NCBI GenBank assembly: GCA_963739995.1
Contig: CAVUCH010000008.1
Location: 12,655-76,654, forward strand
DNA from: CAVUCH01 sp963739995
GTDB lineage: Bacteria; Acidobacteriota; Vicinamibacteria; Vicinamibacterales; JAENWD01
Reading direction: 5' to 3'
Length of the DNA stretch: 64,000 bases
Both the position numbers and the translations under genes were made by a program. Shown in pieces: positions 34,722 through 43,983 of the stretch. How positions within the stretch are numbered: the first letter of the stretch is position 1; each line of letters begins with the position of its first letter. The notes beneath the pieces are model-generated. The model had not been told where the DNA came from. It saw only the letters and a list, made by a program, of their open reading frames with translations, and did no database searches.

Positions 34722-36098
34722 TCAACGTGAACGCAGCCATGTGCATAGCTCGCCGTGGGCCGCCAGGACCGCTTCCGGACGTGTCGACTGCGGTGTCCGT
34801 CTGGCCGCCACCGAGGCCGCCGCCGTAATCCGCGGCACGATGTCATCCCCAAACAGATCGCTGAACCCCCGCCACTCGGCCGGGCTCAATTCCTCGAACG
34901 ACCGCCCCTCGGCGAGCAGCCGTCGCGTCATCGCACCCACCAGCTCGTGCGCCCGCCTGAACGGGACGCCGCGGGCCACGAGGTAGTCAGCGACATCGGT
35001 AGCAAGTAACAAGCCGCTGGCGGCGCGAGCGGCCCGGTCGCGGTTCACCGTCAGCCCGTCCACGACCACTCCAACTGCCTCGAGCGAGGCTGCGAGCGTC
35101 GCATCCGCGTCGAAGACCGCTTCCTTATCCTCCTGCAGGTCCTTGTTGTACCCGCTCGGCAGCCCTTTCATCGTCGCGAGCCAGCCGGCGAGGTGGCCGA
35201 TGGCACGGCCCGTCTTCCCGCGCACGAGCTCGAGCGGGTCGGGGTTCTTCTTCTGCGGCATCATGCTGCTGCCCGTGGAGGACGCATCCGACAACTCGAA
35301 AAACGCGTGCTCCTCGCCGCTGAAGATGATGATGTCCTCCGCCAGGCGGCTCAGGTGGACCATCGCGAGCGCGCACGCATGCAGGAAAGACGACACGAAA
35401 TCACGATCCGACGAAGCATCGATGCTGTTGGTCACGACGCGTGAGAAGCCCAGGCGAGCCGCGAGGGCGGAGGTGTCGATCGCATAATTGGTGCCTGCCA
35501 CGGCGCCCGATCCGAGGGGCAGCGCGTCGGCTTCAGCGGCAACAGCATCGAGGCGTGCGTGGTCGCGGCGCAGCGCGGCGGCGTGTGCGAGCAGGAAGTG
35601 TGCGATGAGCACGGGCTGGGCCCGCCGCAGATGTGTGTACGCCGGCATCAGCGACGTCCCGCACCGCTCCGCGAGATCGGCCAGCGCGCCGATGACCGCG
35701 GCGAGGCCCCCCTGCAGCACCGCCGTTCGCCTCCGGAGGTACAGCCGGAGATCGAGCGACACCTGCTCGTTGCGTGAGCGACCGGTGTGCAGCCGGCGGC
35801 CCGCATCGCCGATACGCTCGACCAACTGCCGTTCTACGAACGAGTGCACATCCTCGTCCGGGCCGGTCACGAATGCCGGATCGCGGCGCCCACGCTCGAG
35901 GATGTCCGCCAGGCCCGTCCGGATGGCATCGGCATCCTCCACCGACAGCACACCGGCGTCGCTGAGGGCCTCGCTCCAGGCCAGGCTTCCGACGCAGTCA
36001 TCCTCGAAGAGCCGCCGGTCGAAGCGGAAGGATGCGTTGAAGTCGAACACGGCAGCGTTCGGCTCGGCGTCGAAGCGGCCAGACCAGAGATGCGACAT
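34722..36098 (-). CDS. argH: argininosuccinate lyase
   Basis: Final step of arginine synthesis, splitting argininosuccinate into arginine and fumarate. 458 residues. Opening MSHLWSGRFDAEPNAAVF, HTGRSRNEQVSLD, and the fumarase-superfamily signature GSSMMPQKKNPDPLE near residue 275. It is the distal gene of argR-argG-argH; argG ends 21 bases upstream. Confidence 0.95.
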   Translation of the reverse strand: MSHLWSGRFDAEPNAAVFDFNASFRFDRRLFEDDCVGSLAWSEALSDAGVLSVEDADAIRTGLADILERGRRDPAFVTGPDEDVHSFVERQLVERIGDAGRRLHTGRSRNEQVSLDLRLYLRRRTAVLQGGLAAVIGALADLAERCGTSLMPAYTHLRRAQPVLIAHFLLAHAAALRRDHARLDAVAAEADALPLGSGAVAGTNYAIDTSALAARLGFSRVVTNSIDASSDRDFVSSFLHACALAMVHLSRLAEDIIIFSGEEHAFFELSDASSTGSSMMPQKKNPDPLELVRGKTGRAIGHLAGWLATMKGLPSGYNKDLQEDKEAVFDADATLAASLEAVGVVVDGLTVNRDRAARAASGLLLATDVADYLVARGVPFRRAHELVGAMTRRLLAEGRSFEELSPAEWRGFSDLFGDDIVPRITAAASVAARRTPQSTRPEAVLAAHGELCTWLRSR

Positions 36099-36119
36099 GG
36101 GCGGTGTGTCTCCTGACGG

Positions 36120-37341
36120 CTACTCGGCGTGCGAGGGTGCCGGGTTTGCCACGCGCGCAGCCGTGCGGGCGAACGTCTCCACCGGGAGACCCCAGATTCG
36201 GACGAACCCGTCGGCGGCCGAGTGATCGAACCTGTCCCCGTCCCCGTAGGTGCTGAGGTTCGGATCGGTACACGCCGTGCGGCGACCGCCGTCCCACGAC
36301 CTGACAGTCGCCCCGAAACAGCTTCACCCGCACTTCGCCGGTCACGCGGTGCTGCACAGCGGCGACGAACGCGTCCATCGCCTCGCGGGCGTCGGTGAAC
36401 CAGAGGCCGTTGTACACCAGGTCGGCGTAGGCGGCGCCCAGATGCCGCGAGATGCGATCGAGCTCGCGCGTGGTGACGAACGCCTGCAGGTCGCGGTGCG
36501 CGGCGTGGAGCACGACGGCGGCGGGCGCCTCGTGGACCTCACGTGACTTGATGCCGAGCAACCGGTTCTCCACCATGTCCACGCGTCCGACGCCATGGTG
36601 CCCGGCAATCGTCGCGACGGCGCCGATCAGCTCCACGAGCGACATCCGGACGCCGTTGAGCGCAACGGGCACGCCGGCTTCGAACGTCAGCTCGACGTAC
36701 GCCGGGTCCGCCGGGCCGAGCTCGACGCGGCGGGTGAGCGTGAACACGTCTGCGGGCGGTTCCGCCCAGGGGTCTTCGAGGGCTCCGCAGGAGACCGACC
36801 GTCCCCACAGGTTCGCGTCCGTGCTGTACGGATGCTCAACGGTGGCGGCCACCGGGATCCCGCGGGCGTCGGCATACGCGATCTCCTGCGCGCGCGTCAT
36901 GCTCCATCCGCGCGCGGGTGCGAGGATGCGCAGCGAGGGGTTGAGCGCCCGCACGGCGAGATCGAGCCGAGCCTGGCCGTTGCCCTTGCCCGTCGAACCG
37001 TGGGCAATCGCGGTGGCGCCTTCCATCGCGGCGAGCTCGACGAGCTTCTGCGCCATCAGCGGCCGTGCCAGGGCGGCGGCGAGGGGATACCGGCCCTCGT
37101 AGAGCGCCCCCGCCTGCAGCGCCGGCATGACGAACCCCCGCGCGAACGCCTCGCACACGTCGAGCACGTGCGCGCGCACGGCGCCCGCCGCGAGCGCGCG
37201 CTCTCTTACCTGGTTCAGCTCGCTGCCCTGCCCGAGGTCGAGCGTCACCGCAACGACCTCGGCGCCCCGCGTCTCGGCGAGCCACGGGATTGCCACCGAC
37301 GTGTCGAGCCCGCCGGAGTAGGCCAGGACGATGCGTTCCAT
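36120..37341 (-). CDS. argG: argininosuccinate synthase (one frameshift near its 3' end)
   Basis: Joins citrulline and aspartate. MERIVLAYSGGLDTSVAIPWL (PP-loop), HGSTGKGNGQARLDL and GWSMTRAQEIAYADARGIPV are clear. Near 36267 one extra base breaks the frame after VVGRRSPHGVY. The next frame continues as DPNLSTYGDGDRFDHSAADGF and IWGLPV, ending at a TAG at 36120-36122 with ...NPAPSHAE. The span is 3n+1 bases, as expected for one insertion; the corrected product is about 406 residues, normal for the family. Uncorrected, the frame runs on through argH. It lies between argR and argH on the same strand. Confidence 0.9.
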
Positions 37342-37406
37342 GCGTGCAGGTCTCCTGCGCCGCGGGCTCGGCCCCGGGGCGCTCTTCGCGTCCGTCGTGC
37401 GTGTGA

Positions 37407-37859
37407 TCAGCGGCCGATGATGTCGCGGACGCGCGTTTCGAAGACAGTCGCCCGCCTCGGGTCGCGCAGGATGACGAGGATGGTGTCGTCGCCGGCGATG
37501 GTGCCGACCACCTCGACGAGGTGCGCGCGGTCGATCGCGAGCGCCGTCACGTTCGCCTGCCCGGGCGGCGTCTTGAGCACGACGAACTGCTGCACGCGGT
37601 CGGCCTCGATCACCGAATCGCCGATCGCCCGGGTCAGGGCGGGTGTACCCGTGGCCGCCGGCGGCGCAGGCGCGGTGGCGCGCTGGTAGGCGCCATCCAC
37701 GGCGCGCTTGACGAGGCCGAGCTCCTTGATGTCGCGCGAAATCGTCGCCTGCGTGGCCACGACGCCTTGCGCGCGCAGGCCCCGCCGCAACTGTTCCTGG
37801 TTGCGGATGGACTCCCGGTCGAGCAGCTGGAGGATCAGGGACTGGCGCCGTGTCTTCAT
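37407..37859 (-). CDS. argR: arginine repressor ArgR
   Basis: 150 residues. The winged helix-turn-helix at the N-terminus (RRQSLILQLLDRESIRNQEQLRRGL; ATQATISRDIKELGL) and a C-terminal arginine-binding oligomerisation domain (TIAGDDTILVILRD) are present. An A/P-rich insertion at about 62-70 links them. TATAAT lies about 20 bases before the ATG, and a TGCATAAACA sequence next to the start could be an ArgR site for autoregulation. It is first in the argR-argG-argH unit. Confidence 0.93.
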   Translation of the reverse strand: MKTRRQSLILQLLDRESIRNQEQLRRGLRAQGVVATQATISRDIKELGLVKRAVDGAYQRATAPAPPAATGTPALTRAIGDSVIEADRVQQFVVLKTPPGQANVTALAIDRAHLVEVVGTIAGDDTILVILRDPRRATVFETRVRDIIGR

Positions 37860-37899
37860 TGTTTATGCAGACGGACGGGTAATTATACACTCTTGGCCA

Positions 37900-37967
37900 C
37901 AGGCTGCAGGCGCCGGGCTGCGGGCCTGTCGGCCAGACGATGGCTGAAGGCTGGCGCCTGCAGCCTG
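37900..37967. repeat. 15-bp inverted repeat between argR and argC
   Basis: CAGGCTGCAGGCGCC at 37900-37914 and its exact reverse complement at 37953-37967, separated by 38 bases that include further GGCC/GGCTG palindromic pieces. It lies upstream of both divergent promoters and may be a structured repeat element or an insulator. It is not ArgR-box-like, being GC-rich. Confidence 0.8.
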
Positions 37968-37987
37968 CAGCCGCAGCGCGACCAGGT

Positions 37988-38042
37988 TTGACCTCTAAGT
38001 CGCCCTCCCGTATAATCATCCGCTCGGTTGCATAAAAACATG
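37988..38042 (+). promoter_or_regulatory. argC promoter with ArgR-box-like site
   Basis: TTGACC (37988-37993), exactly 17 bases, TATAAT (38011-38016): a near-consensus sigma-70 promoter. TTGCATAAAAACATG at 38028-38042 lies just past the expected transcription start. It resembles the AT-rich ArgR operator half-sites; TGCATAAACA recurs at the argR start. ArgR bound there would block the argC-argB-argD-argA-argJ-argF operon when arginine is abundant. Confidence 0.7.
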
Positions 38043-38066
38043 GTAGGTGTGCAGGAGCGGGATCAG

Positions 38067-39050
38067 GTGCGGGTCGGGGTGGCGGGGGCGACGGGCTACG
38101 CCGGACAGGAGCTCGTCCGCCTGCTGGCCCGGCATCCGCACGCGCGGCTCGCCCGCGCGATGGCGTCGAGCGCCTCGAGCCCGCGGCGGGACCTCCCCGC
38201 CCTTGCCCACCTGTGGGATGGCACGGTGGTCCCGCTCGACGTCGAAGCGCTCGCGGATGGCACCGACGCGGTGTTCCTGGCACTGCCGGAGGAAGCATCT
38301 GCCGAAATCGCTCCGCGACTGCTCGCGCGCAACCTGCGGGTGTTCGACCTGTCGGGTGCCTTCCGTCTCCGCGACGGCGCCACGCGCGCGCAGTGGTACC
38401 CGAAGACCGGCACGGTTCCGCCCGACATCGTGTATGGATTGCCGGAGCTGCGGCGCGGAGAGCTGCCGGCAGCCCGGCTGGTGTCGTGCCCGGGATGCTA
38501 CCCGACGGCGGCGGCACTCGCCCTCGGACCGCTCGCCAGGGCGGGCCTCATCGCCGGTGACATCGTGATCGATGCGAAGTCGGGCGTGTCCGGGGCGGGC
38601 AAGGCACCGAGCGAACGGACGCACTTTTCCGAGTGTCACGGCAGCGTCTCGGCGTACGGCGTCTTCGCTCACAGGCACGCGGCCGAGATCGAGCAGGAGC
38701 TGGATCTCGAGGTCACGTTCGTGCCGCACCTGGTGCCGCTCGACCGCGGCATTCTCGAGACGATTTATACCCGAGTGGGCGCGAGCACGACGGAGAACAC
38801 GATTGCCGAGACCTACCGGGCTGCGTACGCCGGCGCGCCGTTCGTGCGGGTGACCGGCGGCACGCTGCCGGTCATCAAGCAGGTGGCGAATACGAACTTC
38901 TGCGATATCGGCTGGAAGCTCGACGCGGCGAGTGGCCGCCTCGTGGTGGTCTCGGTCCTCGACAACCTGCTCAAGGGCGCCGCCGGTCAGGCCGTGCAGG
39001 GCTTCAACATCGCGTTCGGGTTCGACGAGCGCGCGGGGTTGCTCGTGTGA
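38067..39050 (+). CDS. argC: N-acetyl-gamma-glutamyl-phosphate reductase
   Basis: Third enzyme of arginine synthesis. I favour the GTG at 38067 because AGGAG lies nine bases before it and the protein then starts directly with the NADP-binding strand RVGVAGATGYAGQELVRLL. In-frame ATG (38040) and TTG (38028) starts would fall in the ArgR site. The active-site cysteine is in VSCPGCYPTAAAL near residue 145, with HRHAAEIEQEL further on. About 327 residues. It overlaps argB by four bases. Confidence 0.93.
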   Translation: MRVGVAGATGYAGQELVRLLARHPHARLARAMASSASSPRRDLPALAHLWDGTVVPLDVEALADGTDAVFLALPEEASAEIAPRLLARNLRVFDLSGAFRLRDGATRAQWYPKTGTVPPDIVYGLPELRRGELPAARLVSCPGCYPTAAALALGPLARAGLIAGDIVIDAKSGVSGAGKAPSERTHFSECHGSVSAYGVFAHRHAAEIEQELDLEVTFVPHLVPLDRGILETIYTRVGASTTENTIAETYRAAYAGAPFVRVTGGTLPVIKQVANTNFCDIGWKLDAASGRLVVVSVLDNLLKGAAGQAVQGFNIAFGFDERAGLLV

Positions 39051-39871
39051 GCCGCGGCTGGAGGGTGCTGAAGCTCGGAGGCGAGCTGATGGAGGAGCCT
39101 GGCCGCATGCGCGCGCTGGCAGCGGCGATCGCCCGCGCGGCGGCGGTCGTCCCGCTCGTCGTCGTGCACGGCGGCGGGCGCGAGATCGATGCCGCCCTGA
39201 CGCGCGCCGGCATCGGGAAGCGGCAGGTCGACGGCGTGCGTGTGACCGACGAGGCCACGCTGGCGGTCGTCGTGGAGGTGCTCGCCGGAGCGATCAACAC
39301 GCGGCTTGTGGCCGCGATCAATGCCGCGGGCGGACAGGCGGTCGGTCTGACGGGTGCAGACGCGGGTGTCGCAGTCGTGGACGCGGCGCCGCCGCACACC
39401 GGTGCTGACGGCACCGTGACGGAGCTCGGGTACGTGGGGCGGCCGATAGCGAGCGGCCCGCCGCGCCTGCTCACCACGCTCGGGTCGGAGGGTTACCTCC
39501 CGGTGGTGGCGAGCATCGGGATGAGCGCCGATGGGGCGCTGTACAACGTGAATGCCGACACGATGGCGGCGCACCTGGCCGCACGGCTCGGAGCGGCACG
39601 GCTCGTGATTGCGGGTGCAACGCCCGGGGTGCTCGACGAGCACGGGCGCACGATCGAGCAGCTGGATCGCGCCGCCGCCGGCGCGCTGATCGCGAGCGGC
39701 ACGGCGAGTGCTGGCATGGTCGCCAAGCTGCGGGCCTGCCAGGATGCGGTCGGGAACGGCGCGGCCGAAGTCCTGCTGATGGATGGGCGCCGGGCGCAGG
39801 CGATCGAAACAGTGCTTACGGACGCCGACTGCGGGCGGGCCGGAGATTTCCTCACACGAATGGTGGCGTGA
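39047..39871 (+). CDS. argB: acetylglutamate kinase
   Basis: Second enzyme of the pathway. 274 residues from a GTG overlapping the argC stop (GTGA). Amino-acid-kinase motifs are VLKLGGELM, VVVHGGGREIDAAL, and YNVNADTMAAHLAARLGA near residue 165, with the ATP-side segment VIAGATPGVLDEHG. The inhibitory N-terminal helix of arginine-sensitive kinases is absent, suggesting that control is by ArgR rather than by feedback on this enzyme (inference). Confidence 0.92.
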   Translation: MSRGWRVLKLGGELMEEPGRMRALAAAIARAAAVVPLVVVHGGGREIDAALTRAGIGKRQVDGVRVTDEATLAVVVEVLAGAINTRLVAAINAAGGQAVGLTGADAGVAVVDAAPPHTGADGTVTELGYVGRPIASGPPRLLTTLGSEGYLPVVASIGMSADGALYNVNADTMAAHLAARLGAARLVIAGATPGVLDEHGRTIEQLDRAAAGALIASGTASAGMVAKLRACQDAVGNGAAEVLLMDGRRAQAIETVLTDADCGRAGDFLTRMVA

Positions 39872-41100
39872 TGATGAGTTCCACACGCGTAGAGAGCCTG
39901 ACGACAGCCGTGCCCGCCCTCGAGGCGAGGCGCGTCGTGCAGGTCTATCGCCGCGCACCCATCGTCGTGACGCACGGGACGGGCGTGTATCTGTACGACA
40001 GCGAGGGCCGCGAGTACCTCGACCTCATCTCCGGTGTCGGCGTGGCTTCGCTCGGGCACGCCAACCCGGAGCTGGCGCGAATCGTTGCCGAGCAGGCGGG
40101 GATACTCCTGCACTCCTCGAACCTGTTCTTCCACCCGTACCAGGGACAGCTCGCCGATCGGCTCGCAACGATGTCGGGCCTCGACCGGACGTTCTTCTGC
40201 AACAGCGGCACGGAAGGCATGGAAGCGTGCCTGAAGTTCGCGCGCCGCTACTGGTACTCCGCCGGCGAGAAGTGCCGCACCCGAATCGTGGCGCTCGAGG
40301 GCGCATTCCACGGCCGCACGATGGGATCGCTGTCGGTCACGGCGGACCCGCATTACCGGGATCCGTTCGCGCCGCTGCTGGCCAACGTCACGTTCGTGCC
40401 GGCGAACGACGTCGAGGCAGTCGAGGCCGCGATCACCGCGGATACGGCCGCGATCGTGCTCGAGGGGATCCAGGGAGAGGGCGGCGTGCGCCCGTTGACG
40501 CCGGCGTTCGCCAACGCGGTGCAGGCAGGCTGCGATCGAACGGGCGCGCTGCTCATCTGCGACGAGGTGCAGTGCGGCCTCGGACGCACCGGTGATCCGT
40601 TTCTGTTCCCGGTGCTGGGACTTCGTCCTCAACTCGTGGCGATCGGCAAAGCCCTCGGCGCCGGCATTCCAATAGGTGCGGCGCTCGTCGCGGAAGATGT
40701 CGCCGGACGAATCGACTTCGGCGATCACGGGAGCACCTACGGCGGAAACCTGCTGGCCTGCCGTGCGGGGCTCTACTTCGTCAGCCAGTTGCTCGAAGGC
40801 GGGCTGCTCCCTCACGTCGCGCGGGTGGGTGCGCACCTCGAAGCACGCCTCCTCCACCTCTCGCGCACGCACGCGATGGTGCGCGAGGTGCGTGGCCGCG
40901 GTCTGATGCGCGGCATCGATCTCGATAGGCCTGCCGCGCCCGTCATCGACGCCGCGCGTTCACGCGGGTTGCTCGTCAACGGCACCGCGGGGACCGTCGT
41001 CCGCATGTTGCCGGCACTGACCATCTCCGAAGAGGAAATCGATCAGGCCATCGACCGGCTCGACGCCGCGCTGGCCGAGGTTGCTGGAGCGCCACGATGA
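39871..41100 (+). CDS. argD: acetylornithine aminotransferase
   Basis: PLP aminotransferase of class III, about 409 residues. The frame may begin at GTG 39868, ATG 39871 or ATG 39874; the stop of argB overlaps. Motifs are FFCNSGTEGMEACLKFARRY, EGAFHGRTMGSLSVT, LLICDEVQCGLGRTG and the pyridoxal-lysine region LVAIGKALGAGIPIGA near residue 255. It may also serve as succinyldiaminopimelate aminotransferase, as often in bacteria. Confidence 0.94.
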   Translation: MMSSTRVESLTTAVPALEARRVVQVYRRAPIVVTHGTGVYLYDSEGREYLDLISGVGVASLGHANPELARIVAEQAGILLHSSNLFFHPYQGQLADRLATMSGLDRTFFCNSGTEGMEACLKFARRYWYSAGEKCRTRIVALEGAFHGRTMGSLSVTADPHYRDPFAPLLANVTFVPANDVEAVEAAITADTAAIVLEGIQGEGGVRPLTPAFANAVQAGCDRTGALLICDEVQCGLGRTGDPFLFPVLGLRPQLVAIGKALGAGIPIGAALVAEDVAGRIDFGDHGSTYGGNLLACRAGLYFVSQLLEGGLLPHVARVGAHLEARLLHLSRTHAMVREVRGRGLMRGIDLDRPAAPVIDAARSRGLLVNGTAGTVVRMLPALTISEEEIDQAIDRLDAALAEVAGAPR

Positions 41101-41687
41101 CGTTTGCTACCGTCCCGCTCACGCCGCGGGCGACGCACTCCGCCCTGGATCGTGCCGACGGTCCGCTCGCCGTCGAGTTGCGCGCCGCCGCCGCTCGCGA
41201 TCTCGACGATATTTACCAGCTGATCGCGGATCACGTCGCCTCCGACCACCTGCTGCCGCGCACGCGCGAGGAGATCGAAAGCCGCATCGCCCGGTTCGTT
41301 GTCGGCGAGGCCGAGGGCGTCGTCGTCGCCTGCGCTGAGCTGGCGCCGCTGAGCGCAGAAGTCGCGGAGGTTCGTTCCCTCGTCGTGGCGGAGCACGTCC
41401 GTGGCATGGGCGTTGGGCGTTTGATTCTCGACGCGCTCGTCCGGCACGCCGTCACCAACGGCCACCAGCGCCTGTGCGCCTTCACACACGGTCCCGCGTA
41501 CTTCATACGGCTCGGATTCTCAATCGTCCCGCACCTCTGGGTGCCGGAGAAGGTGTTCTCGGATTGCGTCGGCTGCCCCATGTTCCGCACGTGCGGACAG
41601 CACGCGGTGGTCCTCGCCCTCGACGAGCGGCAGCTCCGCCAGACGACGATGCGGCTGGCGAACGGGACCAGAGAGCGCGTCGCGTGA
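41097..41687 (+). CDS. argA: short-form N-acetylglutamate synthase (GNAT)
   Basis: 196-residue acetyltransferase with acetyl-CoA loop VRGMGVGRLILDALV near residue 105 and FIRLGFSIVPHLW near 145. The C-terminus carries DCVGCPMFRTCGQHAVV, the cysteine motif seen in short ArgA enzymes that lack the kinase-like domain. It sits inside the arg operon, overlapping both neighbours by four bases. With ArgJ also present, ArgA would top up acetylglutamate while ArgJ recycles it. Confidence 0.85.
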   Translation: MTFATVPLTPRATHSALDRADGPLAVELRAAAARDLDDIYQLIADHVASDHLLPRTREEIESRIARFVVGEAEGVVVACAELAPLSAEVAEVRSLVVAEHVRGMGVGRLILDALVRHAVTNGHQRLCAFTHGPAYFIRLGFSIVPHLWVPEKVFSDCVGCPMFRTCGQHAVVLALDERQLRQTTMRLANGTRERVA

Positions 41688-42892
41688 AGGTGCAACCGAT
41701 CGCGGGCGGCATTACGGCCGCACGGGGCTTCCGGGCTGCCGGCGTGAGCGCCGGGATCAAGGCGTCCGGGGCGCTCGACGTCGCCCTGATCGTGCCGGAA
41801 ACGCCGGCTGCGGCGGCGGCGCTGTTCACGACGAACCAGGTACAGGCGGCGCCCGTGACCGTGTCGCGCGAGCACCTGCGAGCGTCGGGCGGACGCGTGT
41901 CGGCGGTGCTCGTCAACAGCGGGTGCGCCAACGCATGTACTGGACCGGATGGCCTTGTCGTGGCGCGCGAATCAGCCGGGGCGCTCGCCGATCGCGTGGG
42001 CTGTCCCATCGGCGAAGTACTGGTCGCCTCCACGGGCGTGATTGGCGTCGCGCTGAGCCTCGACAGGCTTCGCATCGGGATTGCGCGGGCCCATGCGGCA
42101 CTTTCTGCGGACGGCCATCCCGCGGCCCTGGCGATCATGACGACCGACATCGGCCCGAAGGAATACGCGGTGCGGGTTGACACGCCGCACGGCGCCTTCC
42201 ATGTCGGCGGCATCGCGAAGGGTGCGGGGATGATCGAGCCGCTGCTCGCGACGATGCTCGGGTTCGTCACGACGGATGCGGACGTCACGCCGGCGCTGCT
42301 CCACCAGCTGCTGGAGTCGGTCGTGGACCGCACGTTCAACGCGATTACGGTGGACGGCGAGTGCTCTACGAACGATACGGTCCTCGCGCTGGCGAGCGGG
42401 GCGAGCGGCGTCACGATCGAAAACGGGGAGGGAGAGGATGCGCTCATCGCCGGGCTGGAGACCGTCTGCCGAGAGCTGGCCCTGATGATTGTGCGTGGCG
42501 GCGAAGGGGCCACGAAGCTGGTGGCCGTGCGCGTGACGGGCGCCGCGAGCGCGGCGGCGGCCAAGCAGGCGGCCCGGACCGTCGCGAACTCACCGCTCGT
42601 GAAGACGGCGGTGCACGGGGGAGACCCGAATTGGGGCCGCCTGGTGGCGGCTACCGGGCGATCCGGCGTGCCGTTCGATCTCGCGCGCGCTCGCGTGCGC
42701 ATCGGGCCGGCCGTCCTGTTCCGTGCCGGGCAGCCGTTCGATGGCGAGGCGCCGCGTGCCGCCGAATACCTCCGCGGGACGGACATCGACATCGAAATCG
42801 ACCTTGGCACCGGCGGTTCGCACGAGGCAACGATGTGGACCTGTGATCTCAGCGCCGAGTACGTGCGCATCAACGGGGAGTACCGCACATGA
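41684..42892 (+). CDS. argJ: ornithine acetyltransferase / N-acetylglutamate synthase
   Basis: 402 residues from a GTG overlapping argA (GTGA). It transfers the acetyl group from acetylornithine to glutamate and may also use acetyl-CoA. The precursor cleaves itself before threonine in EPLLATMLGFVTTDAD near residue 185. Other marks are VLVNSGCANACTG, TVDGECSTNDTV and VKTAVHGGDPNWGRLVAATG. The C-terminus ends YVRINGEYRT, as in the family. Confidence 0.94.
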   Translation: MKVQPIAGGITAARGFRAAGVSAGIKASGALDVALIVPETPAAAAALFTTNQVQAAPVTVSREHLRASGGRVSAVLVNSGCANACTGPDGLVVARESAGALADRVGCPIGEVLVASTGVIGVALSLDRLRIGIARAHAALSADGHPAALAIMTTDIGPKEYAVRVDTPHGAFHVGGIAKGAGMIEPLLATMLGFVTTDADVTPALLHQLLESVVDRTFNAITVDGECSTNDTVLALASGASGVTIENGEGEDALIAGLETVCRELALMIVRGGEGATKLVAVRVTGAASAAAAKQAARTVANSPLVKTAVHGGDPNWGRLVAATGRSGVPFDLARARVRIGPAVLFRAGQPFDGEAPRAAEYLRGTDIDIEIDLGTGGSHEATMWTCDLSAEYVRINGEYRT

Positions 42893-43890
42893 GCCCTTCA
42901 GCCCCGGCCGCGCTGCGCGCGGTCCCGTCGCCCAGCCTCCGCCAGCCGGGCGATGCCCGCAGCTTCCTCTCGGTGCTCGACGTCACCGCAACGGAACTGC
43001 AGGCTGCCCTTGCGCTCGCTGCGCGCCTGAAGCGTGAACGCGCCCTTGGCTCGTGCGCCCCCACCTCGCGGGCACTGACCGGGCGGCACGTGGCGCTGCT
43101 GTTCGACAAGCCGTCGCTGCGCACCCGGGTGACCTTCGAGGTCGCCGTGCGCGAGCTGGGCGGCGATGTGCTGACGCTCCCGCCGGAAGTCGCGCTTGGC
43201 GGGCGCGAGCCGGTGGCGGACGTTGCACGCAATCTGGAGCGGTGGGTGCACGCGGTCGTCATCCGCACCTTTGCACAGCGCACGGTGAAGGACTTCGCGG
43301 CCGCGGCGCCACGGCTCGCCGTCGTGAACGCACTCACCGACGAAGAGCACCCCTGCCAGGCGGTCGCGGATTTCCTGACGCTGCAGGAGCAGGTGGGGGC
43401 GCTCGCCGGCCGCACCGTGGGATTCGTCGGTGACGGCAACAACGTGGCAACCTCTCTCGCACACGCCGGCGTGATGCTCGGCGTCACCGTCCGTGTCGCG
43501 TCGCCGCGCGGTTACGAGCTGCCGGACCGCGTCATCGACCAGTGCGGAGCGGTTGCGCAATTCGGTGCACAGGTAGTGCAGGTCGAAGACCCGCGCGAGG
43601 CGGTACGCGGCGCAGCGGCGATCTATACCGACGTCTGGACGTCAATGGGTCAGGAGGATGAGCTCGCGGAGCGGCGGCGCACGTTTGCGCCGTACCAGGT
43701 CACGCCCGCGTTGATGAAGCTGGCGTCGCCGGGTGCGTCGTTCATGCACTGCCTGCCGGCACACCGCGGCGAGGAGGTGGCTGAGAACGTGTTCGAATCA
43801 GCGGCCTCGCTGGTGTTCGAGCAGGCGGAGAACCGCCTGCACGCGCAGAAGGCCTTGTTGCTGACCCTGCTGGCCCCGTCGCACGCGTGA
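42889..43890 (+). CDS. argF: ornithine carbamoyltransferase
   Basis: Makes citrulline from ornithine and carbamoyl phosphate. 333 residues. Carbamoyl-phosphate site FDKPSLRTRVTFEVAV near residue 62, then DEEHPCQAVADFLTLQE and FMHCLPAHRGEEV near residue 285. The N-terminal 25 residues are an extra variable extension. It is the last gene of the argC operon; about 90 bases follow before the acyl-CoA ligase. Confidence 0.92.
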   Translation: MSPSAPAALRAVPSPSLRQPGDARSFLSVLDVTATELQAALALAARLKRERALGSCAPTSRALTGRHVALLFDKPSLRTRVTFEVAVRELGGDVLTLPPEVALGGREPVADVARNLERWVHAVVIRTFAQRTVKDFAAAAPRLAVVNALTDEEHPCQAVADFLTLQEQVGALAGRTVGFVGDGNNVATSLAHAGVMLGVTVRVASPRGYELPDRVIDQCGAVAQFGAQVVQVEDPREAVRGAAAIYTDVWTSMGQEDELAERRRTFAPYQVTPALMKLASPGASFMHCLPAHRGEEVAENVFESAASLVFEQAENRLHAQKALLLTLLAPSHA

Positions 43891-43983
43891 ACATCAGGCG
43901 ACCCGTCCTGCGCACCCGGTTCGGGCCAGGGTTGCTGCTCTTGCGCCGGGGGACATAGAGTTGACGTCGGCGAGGCTGACGTC

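Noticed and set aside
35998..38517. An 839-codon minus-strand open frame spanning argG and beyond
   Set aside because: Only the argG part is real; the frame runs on because of the argG frameshift at one end and antisense sequence upstream of the argG ATG at the other.
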